Shown here: in pieces, positions 24,900 through 33,849 of the stretch
How positions within the stretch are numbered: the stretch's first letter is position 1
How the letters are laid out: each line of letters begins with the position of its first letter
Assembly (NCBI GenBank): GCA_002429085.1
Contig: DIYR01000183.1
Coordinates: 1-36,672 of the forward strand
From: Flavobacteriales bacterium UBA6049
GTDB taxonomy: Bacteria; Bacteroidota; Bacteroidia; Flavobacteriales_G; Salibacteraceae
Length of the DNA: 36,672 bases
Direction: 5' to 3'
Position numbers and translations under genes: made by a program
Notes under the pieces: model-generated
Database searches by the model: none
Seen by the model: only the letters and a program-made list of their open reading frames with translations
Told to the model about the DNA's origin: nothing

Positions 24900-25931
24900 A
24901 TGAACTCGTCATTCTCAGTATTCGAAAACAAAACCATTCATGCATATAGTGCTGGAAATGGGGACAGAAAAGTGCTGCTTATTCATGGTAATGGATCAGA
25001 CGGATCTTTCTGGAAACCATTGTTGGATCATGCTCCCGAAAACGTAGAGTTAGTTGCTCCAGACATTAGAAATTATGGAAGGTCTAAGGCTAAGCCTATT
25101 GATGCTTCAAAAAGCATGGGTGATGTAGTTGAAGATATGCTTGATTTATTGAGCGATTTAGGATGGGATAAATATCATGTTGCTTGTCATTCGCTTGGAG
25201 GCAGTGTGGTGTGGGAGCTGATGTTAAAAGATAGCAAGCGAATAGAATCTGTAACACTAGTGAATCCAGCTTCTCCTTTTGGATTTGGAGGAACGCATCA
25301 CGAAAGTGGAATACTAAATTTTCCAGATGGTGAAGGAAGCGGAGGAGGAATTGTAAATCCTGACTTTGTTGCCAGAGTAAAAGCAAAAGATCGTACTACT
25401 GATGCAGAAACGAGTCCAATAAATATCATGAATGCTTTTTATTGGGAGCCACCTTTTGTTCCAGAAGACATTGAGACATATTTAAATGGTTTGTTGGCTA
25501 TTACGATAGGAGATAGTCATTATCCAGGAAGCTATTTTCCTTCAGAAAATTACCCATTTACCAAACCTGGAAAATACGGTCCTCTTAATGCAGTTTCTCC
25601 TGTTACAAAGCAACATATACTAGAAGCGTTAGTTGCATTAGAAGACAAACCAAGAGTTCTTTGGGTACGAGGTGGGAAAGATAAAATTGTATCAAACACA
25701 TCGTTTTTTGATGTAGCCTACCTAGGCAAATTAGGAGCGATACCAGGCTATCCAGGAGAAGATGTGTGCCCGCCTCAACCTATGGTTGATCAAACAAGGT
25801 ATGTCTTAAGTGCCTACACCTCTAAAGGTGGAATGTACCAAGAGGAAGTTTTCGAAAATAGCGGACATTCTCCATACATAGAAGAAGAGCAACGTTTTAG
25901 AGACCTTTTTTATAACTGGATAGCAGAATAA
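24900..25931 (+). CDS. Alpha/beta-hydrolase, cytosolic
   Basis: Hydrolase of 343 residues without a signal peptide. The oxyanion segment is LIHGNGSDGSFW, the nucleophile is Ser98 in ACHSLGGSV, and the acid and base are most likely Asp261 (VRGGKDK) and His323 (ENSGHSPY), so the triad is complete. A cap region lies at about residues 130-240 (FGFGGTHHESGI through the YFPSENYPF part). The nucleophile is Ser, unlike the Asp of haloalkane dehalogenases and OleB. It could be a thioesterase, lactonase, esterase or C-C hydrolase. Its position between the KAS III-like and symporter genes suggests it acts on an intermediate of the same route. Confidence 0.85.
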   Translation: MNSSFSVFENKTIHAYSAGNGDRKVLLIHGNGSDGSFWKPLLDHAPENVELVAPDIRNYGRSKAKPIDASKSMGDVVEDMLDLLSDLGWDKYHVACHSLGGSVVWELMLKDSKRIESVTLVNPASPFGFGGTHHESGILNFPDGEGSGGGIVNPDFVARVKAKDRTTDAETSPINIMNAFYWEPPFVPEDIETYLNGLLAITIGDSHYPGSYFPSENYPFTKPGKYGPLNAVSPVTKQHILEALVALEDKPRVLWVRGGKDKIVSNTSFFDVAYLGKLGAIPGYPGEDVCPPQPMVDQTRYVLSAYTSKGGMYQEEVFENSGHSPYIEEEQRFRDLFYNWIAE

Positions 25932-25933
25932 GC

Positions 25934-27463
25934 ATGGGGCGCACTGAATACATAATGCCAACAGCTTTGCTTCTCATAGTATTAATGGGAATAATACTTT
26001 GGTTAGTCTTCAGAGGTGCTAAGGCAACCAAATCGTTCCAAGATTATGCAGTGGGTAGTGTGGCATTTTCTCCAGTTGCAGTAGGTCTAGCTCTTGCTGC
26101 TAGTATGACAAGTGCTGCTACATTTATCATTAACCCAGGTTTAATAGGGCTATATGGTTACTCTGGTATTATTGCTTACGCGATAGCATTACCTGTAGCT
26201 GCGTTTGTTTCATTGGTTTTCTTGACCAAGAAATTCAGAGATCAAGGAAACAAAGTAAAAGCACTTACAATGGCTCAGTGGATAGGCAACCGGTATGAAT
26301 CGCCCAAATACGCAACGGCTATTGCGGCACTTTCCTTATTGCTCATCACATTTATTGTATTGATAGTTGTTGGATTGGCTCAGTTGCTTTCTCAATCATT
26401 GCAAGTTGATGTTGTCTGGGTAATGATTGGGGTGGTAGTATTTGTGTTCGGATACATGATGTTCGGTGGCGCTAATTCAATGGTTTATACCAATACAATC
26501 CAAGCAGCTATGATGTTGGTAGTAGCAATCATACTGCTATACTCTGGACATAATTACTTTGCTGATGGTCTCAGTGGTTTTACAGCTCGGTTAGCTGCTA
26601 TTAACCCTTCTTTAGTTGAACCAACAAATCCCGATAGCTTATTATTCAGGAACTACTATGAGATTATTTTTTGTCAGGTTATCATTGGGATTGCGGTAGT
26701 ATGTCAACCCCATATTATTACCAAATCACTGTTGCTGAAAAAAGATAGTGATGTAAATAAATACCTGATAACGGCCATAGCGACTATGGTTATATTCTTC
26801 TCTATCGTAATTGTTGGGATTTACGCTCGTCTTGAGTTTCCAGATCTGGTTTTAAATGGCAATCCAATAAAACCAGATCAGCTTATCCCAACCTATGTGG
26901 TAGAAAAATTCCAAGTAGCTGTTGGCCTAATTGTAACAATGGGTTTAATAGCAGCAGGAATAAGTACCCTAGAAGGATTGATTCAAAGCCTGTCAATCAC
27001 CATTACGTCAGATTTGTTATTGAGCAATTTTCCATCTCTCAATAAGCAAACTGAAACTCAAAAAGTAATCTTAAATAGAGTGGTTATTGCTGTAATTGGT
27101 CTTGTAGCAATAGGCTTATCATATCGACAAATTGTAGCACCAGATTTAAGTGTAGCCATTTTCGCACAAAATGGAGTTTACGCATTTTTTGCAGCAGTGT
27201 TCTTTCCACTCATTTTAGGAATGTTCACCAAAGAAATGAGAGTAGACGCAGCAATAGTATCATCTGTTGTGGCATTAGTAGTGCATTTTGGAATGTATTA
27301 CGGACAGATAGGGTATATGATGCAAAACCCAATAAATAACCCTGCTATTTCTGCCTCAACGGCAATTATTATTTCAAGTATGTGCGGTTACCTTACCCTC
27401 AAACTTTTAAAAACTAAGAGTGATTCATTCAAACTAAAAGACATTGCAAATGAGTCAATTTGA
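25934..27463 (+). CDS. Sodium:solute symporter (SSS family)
   Basis: Inner-membrane transporter of 509 residues with about 13 helices. The start (TEYIMPTALLLIVLMGIILW) and the SSS pattern around ALAASMTSAATFIINPGLIG and GFMYG-like segments (FGYMMFGGANSMVYTNTIQA) place it with PutP/ActP-type symporters. Members bring in acetate, pyruvate, proline, panthothenate or other small carboxylates with sodium. Its place next to a CoA ligase suggests uptake of an organic acid that is then activated. It begins 2 bases after the hydrolase and overlaps the ligase gene by 14 bases. Confidence 0.9.
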   Translation: MGRTEYIMPTALLLIVLMGIILWLVFRGAKATKSFQDYAVGSVAFSPVAVGLALAASMTSAATFIINPGLIGLYGYSGIIAYAIALPVAAFVSLVFLTKKFRDQGNKVKALTMAQWIGNRYESPKYATAIAALSLLLITFIVLIVVGLAQLLSQSLQVDVVWVMIGVVVFVFGYMMFGGANSMVYTNTIQAAMMLVVAIILLYSGHNYFADGLSGFTARLAAINPSLVEPTNPDSLLFRNYYEIIFCQVIIGIAVVCQPHIITKSLLLKKDSDVNKYLITAIATMVIFFSIVIVGIYARLEFPDLVLNGNPIKPDQLIPTYVVEKFQVAVGLIVTMGLIAAGISTLEGLIQSLSITITSDLLLSNFPSLNKQTETQKVILNRVVIAVIGLVAIGLSYRQIVAPDLSVAIFAQNGVYAFFAAVFFPLILGMFTKEMRVDAAIVSSVVALVVHFGMYYGQIGYMMQNPINNPAISASTAIIISSMCGYLTLKLLKTKSDSFKLKDIANESI

Positions 27464-28910
27464 TTGGATAGGAAAATGGGCAATGTATTCGCCAGATAAA
27501 CTTGCTGTAAACGATATACTCACATCAGAGTCTGTTACTTATAGAGAGCTGAATGCGCTTGCGGAAACCATTGCTGCCAATTTATACCATACCTATGGGT
27601 TAAGAAAAGGGGATAGAATTGCCATATTATCTCCCTTTAATGTAGCTTTTGTAGCCTTATTTGGAGCAGCCCAAAAAGCAGGTTTTGTGCTTGTGCCAAT
27701 TAATTTTAGACTTACTCCATCAGAGCAGTCTCATCAGTTAGAAGATAGTGGCGCTGAAATTTTGGTGTTTGATGAAATATTTGCCGAAACAGCAAAACAA
27801 CTAACTATCAACCAAGCAGCGTGGAGCCAGCTAGTGGTAGATGTCAATCAAATACACTTCGAAGATTTTGACGAAAATCATCCACTTTTCATTTTGTATA
27901 CATCAGGAACAACGGGTTTTCCCAAAGGAGCATTGTATACCCATAAGATGCTGTTTTGGAATAGCATCAATACAGCACTGCGCTTAGATTTAAACTCAGC
28001 AGATGTTACTATAAACTGCATGCCTCCATTTCATACAGGAGGCTGGAATGTACTAATTACTCCTTTGTTGCATGCTGGAGGAACCATCCATTTGCTCAGT
28101 AAGTTCGAAGAAGATCAACTTCTAAAAGAAATAGAATCAACCAAAACCACCTTACTAATGGTTGTTCCTACTATGCTAAAAATGATGGAAGATAGTAAGG
28201 AGTACACAAGCTTTTATGCTCCAAACTTGCGCTATTTCATAGTAGGAGGAGAAACATTACCACTAGAATCAATTGAGAGTTGGGCAAACAAGAATATTCC
28301 AATTAGACAAGGGTATGGCTTAACGGAGGTTGGTCCCAACATTACATCATTAAACCAAGACGATAACATCAGAAAACGAGGTTCAATTGGCTTTTTGAAC
28401 TTCTATGTTGAGGGTAGAATTGTTGCCAATGATGGTTCAGAATGTCCTCCAAATAAAGTTGGAGAATTATGGCTAAAAGGGCCAAACGTAACACCTGGAT
28501 ATTGGAATAATGAAGAAGCGACCAGCAGCTCTATTGAAGACGGCTGGTTTAAAACGGGCGATTTAGTCTATAAAGATGAAGAAGGGTATTTCTATATCAA
28601 AGGCCGTAAAAAAGATATGTACATCAGTGGGGGTGAGAATGTTTACCCTAGCGAAGTAGAGAGAGTACTTAGAGAAATAGAAGGTGTGAAAGAAGTTGCT
28701 GTAGTAGCTATACCAGATCAAAAATGGGGAGAAGTTGGAGCAGCCTTCATAAGTACATCTAGCTCACTTACAGAATCAATAGTTAAGGAACATTGTTTGA
28801 AACACTTGGCCAAATTCAAAAATCCAAAAGTGATTCAATTCTTAGATGAACTACCAAAGAACTCTACCGGTAAAATCGATAAAAAGTTAATTCTTAATAC
28901 ATATTGTTAA
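27450..28910 (+). CDS. Acyl-CoA synthetase (AMP-binding, ANL family)
   Basis: Enzyme of 486 residues that activates a carboxylic acid as acyl-AMP and then as a CoA thioester. The P-loop LYTSGTTGFPKG (149-160) is complete. GYGLTEVGPN supplies the adenine and Thr-Glu contacts, DGWFKTGDL holds the ribose-binding Asp, and GRKKDMYISGGENVYPSEVE is the hinge. Lys475 in KNSTGKIDKK is the adenylation lysine. The closest matches are medium- or long-chain fatty-acid/cinnamate-type ligases; the chain cannot be told. ATG 27450 is chosen over a TTG two codons earlier. Its start overlaps the symporter gene by 14 bases, which implies tight coupling of uptake and activation. Confidence 0.92.
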   Translation: MSQFDWIGKWAMYSPDKLAVNDILTSESVTYRELNALAETIAANLYHTYGLRKGDRIAILSPFNVAFVALFGAAQKAGFVLVPINFRLTPSEQSHQLEDSGAEILVFDEIFAETAKQLTINQAAWSQLVVDVNQIHFEDFDENHPLFILYTSGTTGFPKGALYTHKMLFWNSINTALRLDLNSADVTINCMPPFHTGGWNVLITPLLHAGGTIHLLSKFEEDQLLKEIESTKTTLLMVVPTMLKMMEDSKEYTSFYAPNLRYFIVGGETLPLESIESWANKNIPIRQGYGLTEVGPNITSLNQDDNIRKRGSIGFLNFYVEGRIVANDGSECPPNKVGELWLKGPNVTPGYWNNEEATSSSIEDGWFKTGDLVYKDEEGYFYIKGRKKDMYISGGENVYPSEVERVLREIEGVKEVAVVAIPDQKWGEVGAAFISTSSSLTESIVKEHCLKHLAKFKNPKVIQFLDELPKNSTGKIDKKLILNTYC

Positions 28911-28926
28911 ACTTAAATTACACACT

Positions 28927-29694
28927 ATGAGCGTAAACATGAAATTTTCAATAATCGGACTATTAAGCCTAGGATTGCTATTTGTTGGATGTAGTGATGA
29001 CGATGATGATGGTGGCACAACATCATGCGCGGCACCATCAGATGTAATTGTTGATGCAGCTACTGCAAACTCTATATCTATAAGTTGGGAAGCAGGAAGT
29101 GCATCTGCATGGAATATTGAGTATGGCGAAACAGGTTTTTCTCAAGGTTCGGGGTCTACAATGACATCAGCTACAAATACAGCTACAATAGAAGGCTTAA
29201 CAGGTAATACGTCTTACGATATTTATGTGCAGACTAATTGCGGAAGTACTCAAAGCGCTTGGCAAGGACCTTTAACAGAAAGCACAGATAATCCAATTGT
29301 AGGAACATGGCGTACATATGATCCATCTCCGCTATTAGCAGGGCTGGGAGTTGATGAGATTGTGGCTGAATTTAATTCGAACAATACGTATACAGTTACA
29401 TCTTATTCAAGTGGTGCTCAAACCGTTTACGAAGGAATTTATTCAACATCTTCATCGGCTAATACAGCAGGTATCTATTCAATTACGCTTGATCAATCAT
29501 CTCCTGCAACATTAACATCAGAAGGTATTTTCCAAGTATACGTGGCAAGTACTGATTCTATGTGGTATGAGGTTGCTCAAACAAATCCAGCTATTACTGG
29601 GGTTACAGCTCCAGATGCTTCTGCAGGATTTGGTTCAACTTCTGGTGGTGCATTTGGTAATACCAATATCCAAAAGTACCTAAGAGAAAATTAA
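28927..29694 (+). CDS. Surface lipoprotein with fibronectin type III domain
   Basis: Protein of 255 residues. A lipoprotein signal (FSIIGLLSLGLLFVGC) ends at a Cys followed by SDDDDDGG, an acidic stretch like the lipoprotein export signal that takes Bacteroidota lipoproteins to the outer face. Residues of about 35-110 form an FN3 domain (ANSISISWEAGSASAWNIEY, LTGNTSYDIYVQTNCGSTQS). The rest (PIVGTWRTYDPSPLLAG and EGIYSTSSSANTAGIYSITL) looks like a lipocalin-type or DUF-like beta domain that often follows FN3 in such proteins. It is the last gene before a terminator. ATG 28939 is an alternative start. It may bind the substrate at the cell surface. Confidence 0.75.
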   Translation: MSVNMKFSIIGLLSLGLLFVGCSDDDDDGGTTSCAAPSDVIVDAATANSISISWEAGSASAWNIEYGETGFSQGSGSTMTSATNTATIEGLTGNTSYDIYVQTNCGSTQSAWQGPLTESTDNPIVGTWRTYDPSPLLAGLGVDEIVAEFNSNNTYTVTSYSSGAQTVYEGIYSTSSSANTAGIYSITLDQSSPATLTSEGIFQVYVASTDSMWYEVAQTNPAITGVTAPDASAGFGSTSGGAFGNTNIQKYLREN

Positions 29695-29706
29695 TAATTG
29701 ATTTCA

Positions 29707-29740
29707 CCAAAGCCCACTAACTGGTGGGCTTTGGCTTTTT
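29707..29740 (+). terminator. Strong terminator inside the gene cluster
   Basis: Perfect 11-bp stem CCAAAGCCCAC / GTGGGCTTTGG with a 6-base loop, followed by CTTTTT. It lies between the lipoprotein gene and the outer-membrane barrel gene, whose ATG is 16 bases further on. No room for a separate promoter remains after it. Confidence 0.88.
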
Positions 29741-29755
29741 AAAAAGATCCTTGCT

Positions 29756-31366
29756 ATGAGAAACATTGCCTGGTTTATATGCTTTTATCTTCTAGTTGCT
29801 GGATCAACATTTGCGCAACAAGATTCACTCCCTCAAACCCACATGGACTCTATTGATAGGTCAGTTACTTTCTATGACCAAGAGATTCCAATTCATTCAG
29901 ACAAAGAACTGAGGTTTATTGCCTACTTCTTTAACCAAACAGTAACCTCTAATTTTTTTCCAAAAAACGAGTTTCTTCAGGGGCAAGTTATTGGGCGAAT
30001 GTTCGGTAGAAATACCACTTCTACAAGTGATGAACATAGAACCTTCTATACAGAGCAGCGCTTGCTACCTTTCTTTTTGTACTCTCCCAAGTTAATGGAT
30101 GGTAAGGCTACACTACGAGCCTCATTTGAAATAGATTGGACATGGGGAGATGCTTCTTATGGTTCAGGAGGTAACCAAGGAGCTGGTTTCAATGCCGATC
30201 AAGTAAACATACAGACTCAAAACATTGAAGTAGAAATTATTCCAGCGTATAGCTGGGCTATAAATATAGGGCTGCAACGAATGTTCGATACACCTTATAA
30301 CCCATACAGAGTGACCGTTGATAGGCTGCAGTCTACAGCATATAGATTGATGTATTGGGCAGGTGACGCGGCAGGAATAAACGTTCGCAAAGATTTTGCA
30401 AAAGGAGCATTAACAGCAGGGGTTTATTCTTTGTCTGAAAATAAAATCGAATTAGATGATGATGTTGTTTTAATGAACATCATAGGCGAAAGAAAATTGT
30501 CGCCAAAACTAAATGTTGGAGGCTCTTTTTATTACATAAACGATCGTTCTTCTGGTAGAGGTGGAGCATCCATTTTTGGACAAGGACCAAAGAGTTTGTT
30601 AACAGAATACATGGGAGCTTACAGGTTCAACTTTGCAGCAGAAGATTACGTAGCAAACGTTATGTGGACTGGTGCATTTTTTGGATACAATGATCAGTAT
30701 GCATTTGGTAACCATAAGCTCACCGGTTTTGTCAATGTCAATTCAGGACATGTGAAAGATGATTCCACAAGAATTGCCGATATCTTAGGGTTGGGCGCGA
30801 ATCTTAGATATGCATATCGCTACGGTAAATCAGATAATGATGAGGTATACGTTGATGCCATTTATACCACAGGAGACGAAGATGGTTTAGATGATGATAC
30901 TTATAACGGTGTTATAACAGGAAACACGTGGGGAGCACCAGGTAATCTTCCAATTAATACAGGTAGTTACATTCTGTTTCCTTCTGGTAATGTAGTAAAC
31001 AGGTATACACCTTTAATAGCAGATATATCCAATATGGGCTATGGATTGTTTGCAGTGAATGCTGGAGTTCGAAAAGCACTGAAACCAAACAAATACATTC
31101 TATCTGCAGGTGGTGCATATTCAAGAGCAATGGCTGAACCCGTTGGAGGAGGATATGAAGTGGGAATTGAAGCAAACGCAGGATTCTACTGGAAAATCAA
31201 AACCTTGATGGAAATAGAGGTAAGGGCGGCACACGTTTGGCTAGGTGATTTTTACGATTCGCCACACACAAACGGAGATAGTTTCTTAGATGCCGAAGAT
31301 CGTCTAAATGCAAGACCAGCCAATCCTTGGACAGCATTTGTAGCCTTTAAATGGTTGATGTTTTAA
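29756..31366 (+). CDS. Outer-membrane beta-barrel protein (porin, alginate-export-like)
   Basis: Protein of 536 residues with a signal peptide (IAWFICFYLLVAGSTFAQQ) and alternating strands through its length, ending WTAFVAFKWLMF with a C-terminal Phe, as expected for an outer-membrane barrel. Segments such as LPFFLYSPKLMDGKATLRAS and IIPAYSWAINIGLQRMFDTP resemble alginate-export and related porin families, though I cannot confirm the family. It likely passes the substrate of the cluster through the outer membrane. It follows the terminator at 29707-29740, so its expression must come from read-through or from a promoter overlapping the terminator, and it is followed after 12 bases by a secreted hydrolase. 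Confidence 0.75.
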   Translation: MRNIAWFICFYLLVAGSTFAQQDSLPQTHMDSIDRSVTFYDQEIPIHSDKELRFIAYFFNQTVTSNFFPKNEFLQGQVIGRMFGRNTTSTSDEHRTFYTEQRLLPFFLYSPKLMDGKATLRASFEIDWTWGDASYGSGGNQGAGFNADQVNIQTQNIEVEIIPAYSWAINIGLQRMFDTPYNPYRVTVDRLQSTAYRLMYWAGDAAGINVRKDFAKGALTAGVYSLSENKIELDDDVVLMNIIGERKLSPKLNVGGSFYYINDRSSGRGGASIFGQGPKSLLTEYMGAYRFNFAAEDYVANVMWTGAFFGYNDQYAFGNHKLTGFVNVNSGHVKDDSTRIADILGLGANLRYAYRYGKSDNDEVYVDAIYTTGDEDGLDDDTYNGVITGNTWGAPGNLPINTGSYILFPSGNVVNRYTPLIADISNMGYGLFAVNAGVRKALKPNKYILSAGGAYSRAMAEPVGGGYEVGIEANAGFYWKIKTLMEIEVRAAHVWLGDFYDSPHTNGDSFLDAEDRLNARPANPWTAFVAFKWLMF

Positions 31367-31378
31367 TACAGTTTGATT

Positions 31379-32341
31379 ATGAAGTATTTAATGATATTAG
31401 GGCTTGTTTTCTTAGGATTTAAAAATCAAGCACAAAGTTTATACTCACAACTAGAGAAAGTATCTTCATTTGATCAAATTGAGTATCCTTTTGAAGTACA
31501 CAAGCAAAAGCTAAGCAACAATATAGAAATTGCATACATGGACGAGGGAAAAGGAAATCAAACCATTCTCTTTATTCATGGCTTAGGAAGCTATGCACCA
31601 GCGTGGAAGAAAACCATTGAAGGGTTAAAAAGCAATTACCGTTGCATAGCCATTGATTTGCCAGGTTTTGGCAGGTCCTCGAAAGGAAATTACCCATGTT
31701 CTATGAGCTTTTATGCAACAATCGTTCATGAGGTATTAGACTCTTTAAGCTTAGATCAGGTCATTTTAGCAGGACATTCAATGGGGGGGCAAATATCAAT
31801 TGTTGCCACACTCAAGAAACCAGAACGAGTACAAAAACTAATGCTGGTATCACCAGCAGGCATAGAAACCTTTACCGAAGGTGAGAAAGACTGGTTTAGA
31901 ACTGCAATAACGGCCAAAGGAATAATGCTAACTCCGTTAAATAGTATCGAAGAAAATCTCGGACACAACTTCTACAAATTCCCAAAAGATGCCGAGTATA
32001 TGATCAAAGACCGTTATGCCATGACTGGTTGTGGAGACGATTTTTTATGGTACTGCAAAGCCAATGAAAGGTCCATACAAGGAATGGTTAATGAACCCGT
32101 GATAAGAGATTTGTCAAAACTCAATGTACCAACCCTTCTAGTGTTTGGAGAATCAGATAAGTTGATTCCAAATAGATACTTACATGGTGGAAGCACAAGT
32201 GATGTTGGTGAAAAAGCAGCAAGGCAAATCAAGCAGTCTGAATTAGTTATGGTAAAAAAAGCTGGCCACTTTGTGATGTTCGAAAAAGCAGAACTAGTGA
32301 ATGGTAGAATGCTGGAATTCTTAGGTTCTAACACGTTATAG
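31379..32341 (+). CDS. Exported alpha/beta-hydrolase
   Basis: Hydrolase of 320 residues from ATG 31379 (31373 would add two residues). The signal peptide is MKYLMILGLVFLGFKNQAQS. The catalytic triad is Ser134 (AGHSMGGQ), Asp260 (FGESDKL) and His297 (KKAGHFVMFEKAE), with the oxyanion segment FIHGLGSYAPAW and the DLPGFGRSSK loop typical of the MhpC/epoxide-hydrolase-like group. It is probably periplasmic. Paired with the porin, it may split an ester or lactone as it enters the cell, while the cytosolic hydrolase at 24900 does a different step. The substrate is unknown. Confidence 0.85.
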   Translation: MKYLMILGLVFLGFKNQAQSLYSQLEKVSSFDQIEYPFEVHKQKLSNNIEIAYMDEGKGNQTILFIHGLGSYAPAWKKTIEGLKSNYRCIAIDLPGFGRSSKGNYPCSMSFYATIVHEVLDSLSLDQVILAGHSMGGQISIVATLKKPERVQKLMLVSPAGIETFTEGEKDWFRTAITAKGIMLTPLNSIEENLGHNFYKFPKDAEYMIKDRYAMTGCGDDFLWYCKANERSIQGMVNEPVIRDLSKLNVPTLLVFGESDKLIPNRYLHGGSTSDVGEKAARQIKQSELVMVKKAGHFVMFEKAELVNGRMLEFLGSNTL

Positions 32342-32369
32342 TTCCCACAGAAATTCAACATTTGAGGCT

Positions 32370-33743
32370 ATGAAAATCAAGTTAGCCAGATTTGAAGAGT
32401 TTGTGGATCATTTATACCCATCTGAAGTAGTATACATTTCAGATAACAATCAATTCAGTGATCCACAGCTCTTTCATATTTTGGATAAAGTAAAACGCAG
32501 AGTTAACCAAGTAGAATCCAAAGTAGAGTTTGATCAAACCATAGATGCTAGAAAGTACTCCAAACTCATCAAGTATTTCAAACAAAAGCTCGAAAAAATA
32601 GATGTTGACCAATACTACACCTGGATCAACACATTCAATTACCAAGTAACCATTGATGTAATTCCACCAGAAGAACAAACCAAGGTATTAACAGAAATAC
32701 GCCACTTTGATCCAAAGGGCTATCATTCAGATGTATTCTTTCAATCAATGGAAGCGTATAAGAAATACCTAATCATTAGAGGGAGATTAAAAGATCTACA
32801 CGTAATCAAAGACTTCTTGCAGAAGTATCGCATTGTTTACGATATAAATCGCTCTACCATGCTTCATGTAGAAACACTAACGGAGCGAATAGTATTAGAT
32901 CATCAACATCGAAAAAAAACAAGCGTTACCCCTGAAGAAATTAGCGAAATGCTATCCACATTTCGAAACGAAAACCTAAGTAGAAAAACCAGATATGCAG
33001 CCCTGTTAGCCTACCTTATGTATCATATCAATAACCAAGAGGTAAGCAAATTAGTAGAGCCAATAGAAGAACTAGAGCAAGCTATTTTTAGAGGCGAGTT
33101 TTATTCTCCGCGTCTGCTAGCAAACTTCTACGCAAACAAACTGTTAGTGCTTGATAAACTTGGAGCCTATCAAAAAGCAGCGTTCTGTGGTTTTCAGTCT
33201 ATTAAACACCATACACAAGATTTTCTGTACTACCTAAACAACTACACAACAGTATTAATCCACCTCAATGAATACAAGAAAGCCTTAAGTCAAATGAAAG
33301 AGGCGTTTGAAGTATTCAAGAAATCAAGAAACCTGAATAACCGTATGGTTTTTATAACCAACTATTGCCGTTGTTTAAATGAGGCAGAACAGTATAACAA
33401 TACGGTGAGGTTAATGAGAAACTACCTCGAAGAATTCAAAACCAGAACTTTTGAGCATAGGTGGAATTATTTCTTTAGAACATATTTATACGCCTTAATC
33501 ATGAATGGACAAAACAGTTTAGCGCTTCGTATTAATAGAAAATATGGGTTGGTTGAGCGCGAAAAGAATATGCTACACATTCCTCCGTACATTCATTTAC
33601 TCATAACATCGGCTGAATTTAGCGAACTAAAAATCGGAAAGCCAGAGTTTGAATCTAGGCTTACGTATTTCGATAACCAATTAAAAACAACCTCAAGAGA
33701 GGATTTTAATAGTTGGCTAAGCGAAACAAGACGCAAAATATAG
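32370..33743 (+). CDS. Unrecognised protein with helical repeats
   Basis: Protein of 457 residues that I do not recognise. No signal peptide or membrane helix is seen, so it is probably cytosolic. The first 190 residues are mixed alpha/beta and charged (KLARFEEFVDHLYPSEVVYI at the start, ARKYSKLIKYFKQKLEKIDV further on). From about 195 to 420 the sequence is helical with TPR-like pairs (LANFYANKLLVLDKLGAYQK, LIHLNEYKKALSQMKEAFEV). No nucleic-acid-binding or catalytic motif stands out. It starts 28 bases after the hydrolase, so it may still be in the same transcript, but it need not share the pathway. Confidence 0.7.
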   Translation: MKIKLARFEEFVDHLYPSEVVYISDNNQFSDPQLFHILDKVKRRVNQVESKVEFDQTIDARKYSKLIKYFKQKLEKIDVDQYYTWINTFNYQVTIDVIPPEEQTKVLTEIRHFDPKGYHSDVFFQSMEAYKKYLIIRGRLKDLHVIKDFLQKYRIVYDINRSTMLHVETLTERIVLDHQHRKKTSVTPEEISEMLSTFRNENLSRKTRYAALLAYLMYHINNQEVSKLVEPIEELEQAIFRGEFYSPRLLANFYANKLLVLDKLGAYQKAAFCGFQSIKHHTQDFLYYLNNYTTVLIHLNEYKKALSQMKEAFEVFKKSRNLNNRMVFITNYCRCLNEAEQYNNTVRLMRNYLEEFKTRTFEHRWNYFFRTYLYALIMNGQNSLALRINRKYGLVEREKNMLHIPPYIHLLITSAEFSELKIGKPEFESRLTYFDNQLKTTSREDFNSWLSETRRKI

Positions 33744-33849
33744 TCGTAACAAACAAAGCCATATCTCCGTTTGTTTACTATCGAAATGCCGTCTATTGGA
33801 AATTCAAAAAAATTGAAGTACCATTCAGCAATCTACCAAAGTAAAATTC

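Noticed and set aside
23160..28910. Naming the cluster as oleABCD (olefin biosynthesis)
   Set aside because: The hydrolase nucleophile is Ser rather than Asp, the SDR is the short classical type, the ligase has the standard CoA-ligase tail and the thiolase-fold enzyme lacks the His and Asn of OleA. Only the enzyme classes agree.
33744..33849. Cobalamin riboswitch before the adenosyltransferase gene
   Set aside because: The gap is only about 106 bases, and no B12-box-like conserved core or suitable pairing was found.
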